NCBI GenBank assembly: GCA_905221605.1
Contig: CAJNDS010000060.1
Location: 124,001 to 188,000, forward strand
Direction: 5' to 3'
DNA from: Symbiodinium natans
Taxonomy: Eukaryota > Sar > Dinophyceae > Suessiales > Symbiodiniaceae
DNA: 64,000 nucleotides
Numbering within the stretch: position 1 is the stretch's first letter; each line of letters starts with the position of its first letter. Below are positions 1 through 8,800 of the stretch, piece after piece. A program made the translations under genes and the position numbers. The notes under the pieces were generated by a model. The model saw only the letters and a program-made list of their open reading frames with translations, was not told the DNA's origin and ran no database searches.

Positions 1-650
1 CGCGTCTCGTGCCTTTTGCCTTTTCGTTTAGGTGGTGCCGGCGCGTTCGCATCAGTTCGCACTCGCTGCGCCGTGCACCAGCTGTAGGTTTGCGCGAGTT
101 TGCGCTGCAATGTTTCAGCTTGGACATTGCCTTTTAAGGAACCTCTGCCGCAGCTGAGTTAGCTTCTTCGGCTAGGTCAACCCATTTTTCAAGACTGCTG
201 TTGTCAAGTCTACTGAGCTGTAACGACTCTTTGTTTCTGCAGGGCAGGCAACCTTCGCAGGATGTCCTGAACACCAGGAACATCCGCTGAATGTGGGCAA
301 GCACGCGTAGCTGGCAGAGTTGACGCCTGAAAACCTGTGGCGTTGATAGCAAAACAGCTCCACGACTCCGAAGTACACGTTGCTTGAGTGAGGTGGTTGG
401 ACAAGTGAGTGAGCAGTCATAGGTTTTTGGAAACATGGGCTTGAAGGGAAGGCACAACCACGCAACTTCAAGAACAAGATGTATGGGGACCCGTGCCAGT
501 GCGTTGTTCGAACATAGTGACCTAGTGGTTGCGTGGACAGCATCAAGCCTGAGCTTTTTGTCATAGCTGATTTGTATACGCTTTACTCAGTCGGATACCC
601 TAAGCAAGCCGCACAGGTATGTAATATACATATGTAAAAAATAAATAAAA
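1..650. other. Unassigned flank, no gene recognised
   Basis: Several overlapping short ORFs exist on the minus strand, but none shows a recognisable domain or consistent codon bias. No RNA gene was seen. The stretch ends in the AT and ATGT microsatellite that precedes the thioesterase-like gene. Confidence 0.5.
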
Positions 651-652
651 GA

Positions 653-787
653 ATATATATATATATATATACATGTATGTATGTATGTATGTATGTATGT
701 ATGTATGTATGTATGTATGTATGTATGTATGTATGTATGTATGTATGTATGTATGTATGTATGTATGTATGTATGTATGTATGTATA
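653..787. repeat. (AT)n followed by (ATGT)n microsatellite
   Basis: A short AT dinucleotide run is followed by an almost perfect ATGT tetranucleotide array of roughly 28 copies, ending near 787. ORFs across it encode Tyr-Ile-His-Thr repeats and are artefacts of the repeat. Confidence 0.95.
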
Positions 788-899
788 TAATATACATATA
801 CTTCTGACATATACACACAATCTCAGACAAGCAGCCAGCATTGCCTTTTGTTGCTGACTTTCAAGAGCTTTGGCGGCATTTTGCCGCAAGTGGTAGGCA

Positions 900-1796
900 A
901 TGACGTTTCGAGGCACGGCGTCGGGCCTCGCATACCCCTTCGACATCACCCAGCGCGAGCATGAATACTGGGTACAAGCTTTGAATCAACAGGACTTGGA
1001 TCGTCATCTCTGTGTGGCCACCAGCAGCCTCTTCAAGTGGATGCAGGCTGCTCGAATGGAGCTTGCATGGCTGCAGGCAGGCTATAAAAATCTGTCCTAT
1101 ATCGAACCGCAGTTGCCCCGACGCCTTTTGGTGGCCTCTCAGGGCATTAAGATGATCCGGCCGGCAGCGCTGTCCGAAGCTCTGCACAAGTCGGTCCTTA
1201 CCCGGGTGAGCATCGGAAAGGTCGGCAAGACCTCCATGGAGTTCCGCTATGAGATCTTTTTTGATGGCGACAAGGTTGCGGATGGCTGCACCGTCATGAT
1301 CTTTGCAACCGGACGATCTGGGAGCTTCACTCCAACACCTGTCCCGGATGATCTGAGAGCCTTGGCGGTGGATGGCCTTAACGCATCGCCTGCGGAGCTG
1401 TCCCGGTCAGTTTCTGATCAGATGCCACAAGTTCCCCAAGCTTTGCTCAACAGTCCTGCAAATTCTGGAAATTCTCAAAGTTTGCAACATGTGTACCGGA
1501 CGCGGGCTTTCGTGCGCTTCTCGGATGAGGACCTGAACAAGCATGCCAACCACTCGGCGCAGGCGCGGTTCTTCGAGGATGCGCAGGAAGAGTTGGCCGC
1601 TGACGCTGGGGCTCCAGATGAGCTGCGCAGACTTGCAGCTGGCCACATCGAAGCGATTGCCATCACCTACATGGCTGAGGCACATGCTCTTGACGAGCTT
1701 GAGATTTTCTTGGCCCCCAGTGCGGCTGCACATTCTCTGGATGTTTGGGTCCATCGGATGAGACCCGACCGGCGGCTGTTGGCAAAAGGACTGTGA
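900..1796 (+). CDS. Tandem hot-dog-fold thioesterase-like protein
   Basis: This 298-residue ORF has no intron and starts at the first ATG. Residues about 33-140 resemble a first hot-dog domain, with a long helix (LFKWMQAARMELAW) followed by strands ending FDGDKVADGCTVMIFAT. Residues about 200-298 resemble a second copy opening with FVRFSDEDLNKHANHSAQAR, the pattern of acyl-CoA/acyl-ACP (4HBT-like) thioesterases (D/H near the active-site helix). Such proteins hydrolyse acyl thioesters. The substrate here is unknown. The ORF ends at LAKGL, where relatives usually have another strand, so the C-terminus may continue through an intron or be truncated. Fold-level assignment is from motif resemblance, not a search. 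Confidence 0.6.
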   Translation: MTFRGTASGLAYPFDITQREHEYWVQALNQQDLDRHLCVATSSLFKWMQAARMELAWLQAGYKNLSYIEPQLPRRLLVASQGIKMIRPAALSEALHKSVLTRVSIGKVGKTSMEFRYEIFFDGDKVADGCTVMIFATGRSGSFTPTPVPDDLRALAVDGLNASPAELSRSVSDQMPQVPQALLNSPANSGNSQSLQHVYRTRAFVRFSDEDLNKHANHSAQARFFEDAQEELAADAGAPDELRRLAAGHIEAIAITYMAEAHALDELEIFLAPSAAAHSLDVWVHRMRPDRRLLAKGL

Positions 1797-2330
1797 AGGC
1801 TGTGCAAAATAGCCCCCATAAGCCGCCGTACTCTGCTTTTGTTGCTTGTTCTGGTCCTTGGGTCCTTTCAGTCGAGCAGCCCACGCCGAGCCAAATCTCC
1901 CCGTACGTACCCGTAACTGTAAGATGCGACTTTGAGCCCTCGACAGCAATGCATCGGCTCCGTTGCTCAAGCAGGACGGATCTGCCTCAGCGAGCTCCCA
2001 GCAGCTACGACTACGACGTCGCGCCTTTGAAGGGGTTTCGGATTTGGGCCTGCGCATCAGTTCCTCAGAAGTGGTGGCGCTGCTGTCAGTAGACTTGAAG
2101 GGAGCGGCGGCAAGAAGAGGAACGCTGTGCACGCTGCATGCCAGCTTAAACTACCTTCTTCACGCCTATTTTCGCAGGAGTCTCATTGAAAAAACGTTCA
2201 CTTATAACCCTGGGAGGTCTATTTTTTTCAAGGATTTTTTTGTTTTTTTTTGGGATTTTTTTTTGTCCTTGCTACTGGTAAACCCTAAAAAAAAAACCCT
2301 AAACCCTTTGGGGTCTGCTAGGCGGGCGGC
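1797..2330. other. Intergenic DNA with T-rich tract
   Basis: No convincing exon was seen. One frame between about 1,963 and 2,150 is open and could hold a continuation of the thioesterase gene after a CAAGCAG acceptor, but no homology supports it. A T-rich stretch lies at 2,220-2,270 and leads into short CCCTAAA units. Confidence 0.4.
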
Positions 2331-2407
2331 AAAAACCCTAAACCCTAAACCCTACTCCCTAAACCCTAAACCCTAAACCCTAAACCCTACTCCCTAAACC
2401 CTAACCC
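2331..2407. repeat. Interstitial telomeric repeat (CCCTAAA)n
   Basis: About ten CCCTAAA units, some with a CCCTACT variant, are arranged head to tail. The complement TTTAGGG is the plant-type telomere unit, also reported for dinoflagellates. Isolated units precede it at 2,281-2,310. Confidence 0.9.
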
Positions 2408-2499
2408 GAATGGACGCTGGTTGGATTGTAGGATACACCGTCGTACCTCGTAGTCGCCCTGCGATGTGGATTCGCCCCAGCTGTGCAGGAGTGAAAAAA

Positions 2500-2544
2500 A
2501 AAACCCTAACCCTGAACCCTAAACCCTAAACCCTAAACCCTAAA
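2500..2544. repeat. Second interstitial telomeric repeat
   Basis: About five CCCTAAA-like units follow a run of A and end about 65 bases before the start codon of the coiled-coil gene. About 90 bases of unique DNA separate it from the first telomeric tract. Confidence 0.85.
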
Positions 2545-2610
2545 GCAAAAAACATGGCACAGCTCGCTAGCTAACGCATACACGCAGTAGCACAACCTGT
2601 CTGCCCCGCC

Positions 2611-3642
2611 ATGGACTTTGTGAACATGGTTGACGACTCCCTCCTGCAGGCATGGGCGGTTGGGGGATCGTGGCAGGGCCCGCTCCCGATGCTGGGACGC
2701 GCTGCCCAGCAGGCCCTGCTGCTTGTCGTGACAGGGTCGCTTGCCCTGGGCTTTGGTGTGGGCATCTTTCGCCGAGCTGTCCTGGCCAAGCAAAGTCACA
2801 TGGACGCCAAGACTGAAACGCTGCGGGTCAGGATTAAAGTCCTTGAGGACCTCCTTGCTGACCATGCCCAAACGATGCGATCTGACCAAGCTGCGATCCA
2901 GTCGGAGATCTCCAAGACCTATCAGGAGGCCAGCAAGTCAGCAATGGCGGTGTCGCAGCAAACTACGAAACTTGCTGATATCAAGCTGGGGCAATCTGAG
3001 CACCTCCGGGACACACTGAAGTGCTTTGCCGACCAAGAAAAACGCCTGGACGACCTTGAGAAATTGCTCAAGCCCCTGCACCTCAAGATTGACAAGATCA
3101 ATGGGGATGTGGTCGGCATTGGCAAAGACTTGGGAGCCCTACGTGATGGTATGGGGGAACTTCGTGGAGAAACCACGGCCGTCCAGAACACGCTCCGGGA
3201 TCTCACCAAGGACATGCTCAACGCCAGGAAGGATGTTGCCGCTGCCCATGATGAAGTCAAACAGGTCTGGGCCTTGGCAGACAGGTTTGACAAGATCGAC
3301 TACCAGATGAAAGGCCTGGACAGTCTTGCTGCTGGCATGAACTCGCTCAATGAGCGAATCCCTCAGATGGTTGCTGACTTTCAGGCCGAAGTGGACAATG
3401 TCAGGAGGGGCATTTATGAATGCCTGGATCGCATTGGGCCTCCGCCGTCCAACCGCTCCAACCCGCAGGGGCAATCATCGCAGGTGCACCTGGAGTCCCA
3501 GGCTCCAATGACGAATGCCGTGGTGCGCCCTGCCATCAACCTCTCGACGGCCATCCCAATGCAAACAACGACGCCCTCGATCACAGTGCAGTGCCCCCCG
3601 GGTGAGCTCTTCAGGGCCCTCTTTCACCCCCCGAATCCGTGA
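2611..3642 (+). CDS. Membrane-anchored coiled-coil protein, unknown function
   Basis: This 343-residue intronless ORF starts at an ATG 67 bases after telomeric repeats. Residues about 33-53 form one hydrophobic segment (QQALLLVVTGSLALGFGVGI) followed by arginines, suggesting a single membrane anchor. Residues about 65-285 are rich in E, K, L, Q and D with heptad-like spacing and look like a long coiled coil. The tail (286-343) is rich in Pro, Thr, Ser and Asn. No enzyme motif is present and no named family was recognised. It lies on the same strand as the dioxygenase-like ORF about 980 bases downstream. Both are uninterrupted, so they could be two ORFs of one mobile or recycled unit, which is inference. 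Confidence 0.6.
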   Translation: MDFVNMVDDSLLQAWAVGGSWQGPLPMLGRAAQQALLLVVTGSLALGFGVGIFRRAVLAKQSHMDAKTETLRVRIKVLEDLLADHAQTMRSDQAAIQSEISKTYQEASKSAMAVSQQTTKLADIKLGQSEHLRDTLKCFADQEKRLDDLEKLLKPLHLKIDKINGDVVGIGKDLGALRDGMGELRGETTAVQNTLRDLTKDMLNARKDVAAAHDEVKQVWALADRFDKIDYQMKGLDSLAAGMNSLNERIPQMVADFQAEVDNVRRGIYECLDRIGPPPSNRSNPQGQSSQVHLESQAPMTNAVVRPAINLSTAIPMQTTTPSITVQCPPGELFRALFHPPNP

Positions 3643-4621
3643 TGATGGTGAGAGCGGATACGGCCTGCTGAGCTCGTAGTGCGGATGACATGTATGTGCG
3701 AATTTAGGCATGTGCATGACTGCACTATATGCATGTAGATGGCAATTTGTGCAAGTGCATAGCTACATTTTCTGCATATTTGACACAGGACGATACTACT
3801 ATTCTATGTTAGGTTCTAAGCCTACTAGCGACTTCAGGTTGGGAGCCAAAGCTTGTAAGGGTTTCGCACAATAGTTGCTGGTGACAATTGATGGTCCCTG
3901 TAGCACGTGAAGGGTTGGTTCGCATGTAATCCTGCATGATTGTGAATTCGTGGATTTGTTGCTCGCTTGTATGACATGGAGACTGTGAGCACGGTGCAGC
4001 CCCCCTCGGGAATAATCTTCTCCCGCTTCCCCTTATGATATTCTCCTCCCAGTCCTTCTTCCCTATCCGAGGGGGCTAGCTGCTCTAAGCTCTCGCGTGC
4101 GAGTCACACTGTACTTTATGCATGCTGCATTTGTAGCCTGTACTTTATGCATGCTGAATTTATAGCCTAAAAGAATTTGGAGAATTTGGAGAGAATTTGT
4201 GGAGTTGCCTGAATTCAGAATTCGGTGTATCTATGCTTGCCACATACAAGTCTGATGTGTGCCGAAGAGGGTACCTGCCTCGGAAGGCGAAGGTGTGCTG
4301 AAAAGTTTGTCACCTCGTGTCGTGGGATGCGGGGATACCCTACCACCCCCCCTTGCCTACTTAGTCCCTGAATTCCCTGAAGATAGTGGATGTATGAAGT
4401 AGTGTGAGAGGGGAGCCACAAACCTGTGCACTTTCTGGGCAAGGTAATACTGTAGCAAGGTAGGATGAGTATGTCGCATAACACACGGGGTTAGCCTGTG
4501 CCACGCTGCAGCTGCCTGCAAGTGCAAGGCCTGTGCATGCATCATGACCCCCATTCTGACACATCTCTGCTCCTAACCTCTACATCCTCCATCCTCCCTC
4601 TCCCTACAACTGAAACCCCCC
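3643..4621. other. Spacer between the coiled-coil and dioxygenase ORFs
   Basis: No exon was recognised. The spacer holds TGCATG-rich sequence around 3,710-3,780, a 29-bp tandem duplication at 4,110-4,167 and an EcoRI-like GAATTC pair near 4,211-4,222. Similar GAATTC-rich motifs recur at 6.85-7.26 kb. Confidence 0.5.
4110..4167. repeat. 29-bp tandem duplication
   Basis: Two adjacent copies (4,110-4,138 and 4,139-4,167) begin TGTACTTTATGCATGCTG and end TAGCC. They differ at only a few positions. Confidence 0.9.
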
Positions 4622-5647
4622 ATGACGGACATGAGTTCTCGCGGGGAATCTGTTGCTGAAAAGGCGGAAAGGCGGGCCTTTGAGCTCCTCCAGGCCCCCG
4701 AAGCTCTAACAAAGGAGCACATCGTGGAGCTCTATGACTTGGCCCCCCCCCAATGTAAGCAAGGTCCCACGAATGCCAGGCAGACGATGACGGGGGGCAA
4801 TCCAAGAAGTTCTAACGCCCCTCTTCACAATATTTTTGACCTTCCCTGTGTCACTCAAGCTGTGACCAAGTTTGTCAGACACTATGCTCCTGGGATACCT
4901 TTCAGCACTGTCACCATCCTGGAAGGGGCAAAACATGGAGTTCATGTTGACACGCACAACGCATCCCCCCCGAATGTCCTCATGAATCTCACAACGTTCC
5001 ATGGCGGGGGCCTATGGATTGAGCAAACAGGGGGTCCTGATCACCTTGAGTGTGAAGGTAGAAACATGCAGGGACGAGTTTGGAGCCTCGAAACCAAGCC
5101 AGTTGTTTTCTCTGCCTCACGCTTGAAACACATGGCCACTCCGTGGAAAGGGACTAGGAGGGTTGTCTTAATTGCCTTTACTGTTGGGACAATCAGAACT
5201 CTGTCAGAGGAGGTCAGGAGTCTTCTTGCTGCTGCAGGCTTCTGCCTGCCTACTAAGGCACAACTTAGTTTCTATAAAGCGCATCTCATCCGTCCGGGTG
5301 AGCTACGGCAGCTCACGCTGCCTAGCAGCATAGTCAGAGGGAGTGTAGGAATGGACAAGACAGGACAGCCTTCTGAGCTTGAACTTGAGTGTACCGAGGC
5401 CATTGAGGTCACGAGCTCAGATGAAGAACCTGTAAAAGCTGTGGGGCTCCGTAGAGGGAATCTACTCCGTCCCCCCCCAATGAGCTATATGCGTAGACTC
5501 ATGTGGGAGGAGGATGCTGATTTGGAGGAGACCTTCTCACGGCAAGAAGGGCCTCTGCCCTCCCATGGGCCCCCCCCTAGTAAGCCCTGCCCCCCCCCAC
5601 TGGAGCCTCCCCCAAAAAGGGCAAGGACCGCGCCGGCGGGTTTCTGA
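4622..5647 (+). CDS. 2-oxoglutarate/Fe(II) dioxygenase-like protein
   Basis: This is a 341-residue intronless ORF. The core resembles a double-stranded beta-helix dioxygenase. It has an HxD metal pair (H108, D110 in GVHVDTHN) and a strand with a GGG turn (HGGGLWIEQTGG, 127-138). A distal H170 is followed nine or ten residues later by R179/R180 in PWKGTRRVVLIAFTVG, the usual 2-oxoglutarate-binding arrangement. This family hydroxylates protein, nucleic acid or small-molecule substrates. The substrate here is unknown. The C-terminus is acidic, then proline-rich, and ends with a possible nuclear-localisation patch (PPPKRAR). Four runs of 8-10 C lie inside the ORF without breaking it, although such runs are prone to slippage. 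Third-codon positions look less GC-rich than in the transporter-SET gene. Fe/2OG activity is inferred from spacing of the ligands. Confidence 0.6.
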   Translation: MTDMSSRGESVAEKAERRAFELLQAPEALTKEHIVELYDLAPPQCKQGPTNARQTMTGGNPRSSNAPLHNIFDLPCVTQAVTKFVRHYAPGIPFSTVTILEGAKHGVHVDTHNASPPNVLMNLTTFHGGGLWIEQTGGPDHLECEGRNMQGRVWSLETKPVVFSASRLKHMATPWKGTRRVVLIAFTVGTIRTLSEEVRSLLAAAGFCLPTKAQLSFYKAHLIRPGELRQLTLPSSIVRGSVGMDKTGQPSELELECTEAIEVTSSDEEPVKAVGLRRGNLLRPPPMSYMRRLMWEEDADLEETFSRQEGPLPSHGPPPSKPCPPPLEPPPKRARTAPAGF

Positions 5648-6751
5648 AAGCCTCCGACTAAGGAGCAGGTGGCTGCGCACCTAGGGATTGCGTGTGCAAT
5701 ATATGCCAACTCAGGGGCCAGCTGCACTGCACACCCCATGTCTCCCACTCCTTGCATGTTTCTACATTTGCATGTCTTTGAATTTTGAGTGATGTCTGCA
5801 ACTGTGGACTGTGAACTGTGAGCTTGCTGCCGCTGTGGAGGGATGCACGGAGTGTGTTGAACTGTCATGGTACTGGCCGGCGCCACACCACCCGCCAGTC
5901 CGCATGAATGCCTGCACGGACCCACTCTACTTGCCCCGCGAACCCGCCTAGGCCCACTGGAACAATTCGGGGGGAGGGGGGGAAGGTCCTAGAGACCTAT
6001 GAAGAAAACCTGTGTCTGCTGGGTACAGGCCCCAAGAAGCTCATGTCCGCCCACCTTTACAATTCCCTGTATGAGAGCATCTAGTGATGTCCCCCCCCCC
6101 ACCCCCCCTAGCATCCAGGATATCCTATGCACTTCCTAGTCCCGAATTTGATAGCACTGCCGAGCACAGACACCACGCCATGGCTGCTGGCGTTGCAAAG
6201 TGCTGATATGCAGATTGCGCAGTATGCCACGGGTGCAAACGATCCTGCTGCAGACACTCAGCACAGGGCTGAACTGGACTGGACTGGAATGGCCGCCTGC
6301 TGGTACGTGTGGACTGGCAGGAGAAATGGTGGCCTGCGCTGGCATAGGTTACATCGACACAGGTCCACCATGGGCCCGACCAATCTATTCAGGTGTCTCA
6401 GCTGACTGCTCACCACAATGCATGAATGGTCTGGCCAGACACGTGCCACCTGCTGGTCCGGAGGTGATCGCTGAACAAAACGCGTGCATTTGAAGCAGTG
6501 GGATAAGGTACAAAGCAGCACCGACGGAGTGACAGCCATCGGTGAGGAACTGGGTAAAGGGCATGAGAATGGCCAGTGATCGCTTGCCCTACACGACCGG
6601 AAGCCTGCACCCTGGGAAGAGAGCCTGGTGGACAGCACAATCGGCTTTCTTCGCCGATACCAAACAGCTGCTACATCTCTGAGCCTCTCAGGCATGGAAT
6701 TCGGACTAAGGAATGAGGGCCAAGGGCTGAGTGCTCGCTCCCGTGGCAAAG

Positions 6752-6787
6752 ACATATATGTGACTGTTCACATATATGTGACTGTTC
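6752..6787. repeat. 18-bp tandem duplication
   Basis: ACATATATGTGACTGTTC occurs twice in immediate succession (6,752-6,769 and 6,770-6,787). ACATATATGT within each unit is itself palindromic. Confidence 0.9.
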
Positions 6788-6972
6788 GTATCCATAGCTG
6801 TTTCGTCAACCAATGCCAGAGGGAGAAGTGAATGTAAACTCAGCAGAAACTTTGTTGAATTCATGAATTCATGCTAACTGAGCCTTTCTGCACGTTTTGG
6901 TCGCCAATGCTAGGAACAAGAACACACATTGATGAGTGTGGAGTTTGCATTACCAGGATATCCTACGCACGG

Positions 6973-7534
6973 GCCACAGGCGTGCCTAGACTGTAGTTAC
7001 TGTTGCAATATGCAAACTCTGCAAGAACCCTGTCGAATTCATGAATTTAAGCTGACTGAGCCTCACTGCATGATGCCGAATCCGTGCTGACTACCTTTCT
7101 GGATGCGACCCTTTGAACCTCGGGGAACTTGCTTAATACAATTCGTGGCATCTAAGCAGATAAGCTGGGTATTTCTGCGCATTATGGCAGTAGAACTACA
7201 AGGGGTTGCACGAAGCATGTTGCAACAACCTGTTCGAGTTTGAGAATTCAGAATTCAAGAAATCATGCATGGCTGCCGTGTGGGAAGCTAGAGGGTCCTG
7301 AGGGATGGAAGCCAGGAGGGGGACTTTCTCCTACTCACCGGCCACAGGCGTGCCCATAACTAGTGAATCCCTTTTCGGCTTCCATCCCCCTTGAGAACCA
7401 TTGAAGAGACAATGGTCTCGGACGCGAAGAAACACACTTAGGACTCCAAGGAGAGGGCCTTAAAGACTTTCGAGACGGTGTTCCAGCGAGAACCCTAACT
7501 ACTACCCATGCCAGGTGCCACAGGCGTGCCTAGA
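6973..7534. repeat. Dispersed CCACAGGCGTGCC repeat, three copies
   Basis: The shared core GCCACAGGCGTGCC appears at 6,973, 7,341 and 7,518. The first and third copies continue with TAGA. Flanking sequence is only weakly similar, so the copies are old or were selected for the core. Confidence 0.7.
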
Positions 7535-8800
7535 TCCAACTCTAAGCCTAAAGGGTAGTCTCATGGCAGGACCACACCTCACTGCACAGGGAGTTGCGAC
7601 ACGTGAACGGCTCGCTAAACCTACGTTATGGGCTTATAGGACAGTTGAGGGTTGTAGAATCAAGCAGGGGAAATGCACACTGGAGGCAACTCCCAGGTTC
7701 CTGTGAGCTATAGAGCCATTTGAAACAGGCCAGGCTCTGGGAACAAACAGACCCATTTGAAGCCCTGGTAATTCTGCTCTAGCGAAGTGAATGCCATGGG
7801 CAAGTCTGCAGCGTGAATGTATCCCCGGGAAATGTATTTGCAGTGGTACTCTGTTGATGTGGGGTGAATATAGGTTGATAGGACCTCAACACTGCAAGAC
7901 TGGGGATATGAAGCTCTGTCGCCCCCATTGTACATCGTTTCCAGGATAGTGAGCCTGTCCGGGTGCATGCATCTCATCCTTCAAATAATCCATCCCTTCT
8001 TTGTCAATCCCGCTTTGATGCTTTCTGGCCTACGTGCCACTCGGACAGGTGCGCAGGGGGGGACAGGGTTCTGACCTTCGAACTTTGGGAGTCCGGGGAT
8101 GGAGGCTTCGGGGTTGGTTCATTGTTGTCCTGGGGTTGTACGTGCTTTGAGGTTTTGTTGGTGTGGTTTGGGCTGTTAGTGGGTACGGTAAACTCCGAAG
8201 GCCATCTTGGGGCTCCAGCAACGGACTAGCAAACTTTTCAACCTGAATTTTGGCGGTAACTAGGCCTGACCTCTTCCCCGTATACGCTTGCGAAACGGGT
8301 GGGAAAAAAAGCAAAAAACAAAAAAACTCCAAAAAAAACAAAAAAGTTCCTAATTTAATTCTCCGGCCATAATCCTGCCCCCTCCATGTTTTGGAAGGGT
8401 GAGGCGTGCCCGAAGCCAACTAGAACGGTCCAAGCCGAAATGCAGAAGTTGCCACTTACACATCTTACACTAGAATTGCAGTCAAACCTGCACCTGGAAA
8501 CAAACAACTAGGACCAGCATCTGTTTGCTCCAGACGGTCATGCGCGGGAGTCGTTGGTCACTCGCTTGGCCTGCCAGAAGAGGCACCATGTTCCGCCATG
8601 CCTGATCGGCGCCATGGCAGAAGATGCAGCTTGAATTGCAAGACCTTGTATAGTAGGCTGTTTAACGATGCATGGAAAACGGCTGCCCCGACAGAGGAAG
8701 CTGCTGTGCACGCGTGTTTGTACCGAGTGCTTCGTGACACGCAGCGATGCTGCATCACAGAGATTATGCTTCAGGCCACACACCCAGGGAGTACAGGAGG

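Larger units (their letters stand above)
5648..8800. other. Unassigned DNA with short dispersed repeats
   Basis: No gene was recognised. The stretch contains a tandem 18-bp duplication at 6,752-6,787, repeated GAATTCATGAATT-type segments near 6,855, 7,034 and 7,240, three copies of a CCACAGGCGTGCC motif, and two copies of CCAGGATATCCTA near 6,114 and 6,953. This pattern suggests decayed copies of one repeat family. Confidence 0.45.

Noticed and set aside
583-949. Tyr-Ile-His-Thr repeat ORFs
   Set aside because: They are pure translation of the ATGT microsatellite.
7685-7735. AGCCATTTG as a second spliced-leader relic
   Set aside because: Only nine bases match the leader, and the neighbouring sequence does not extend the match.
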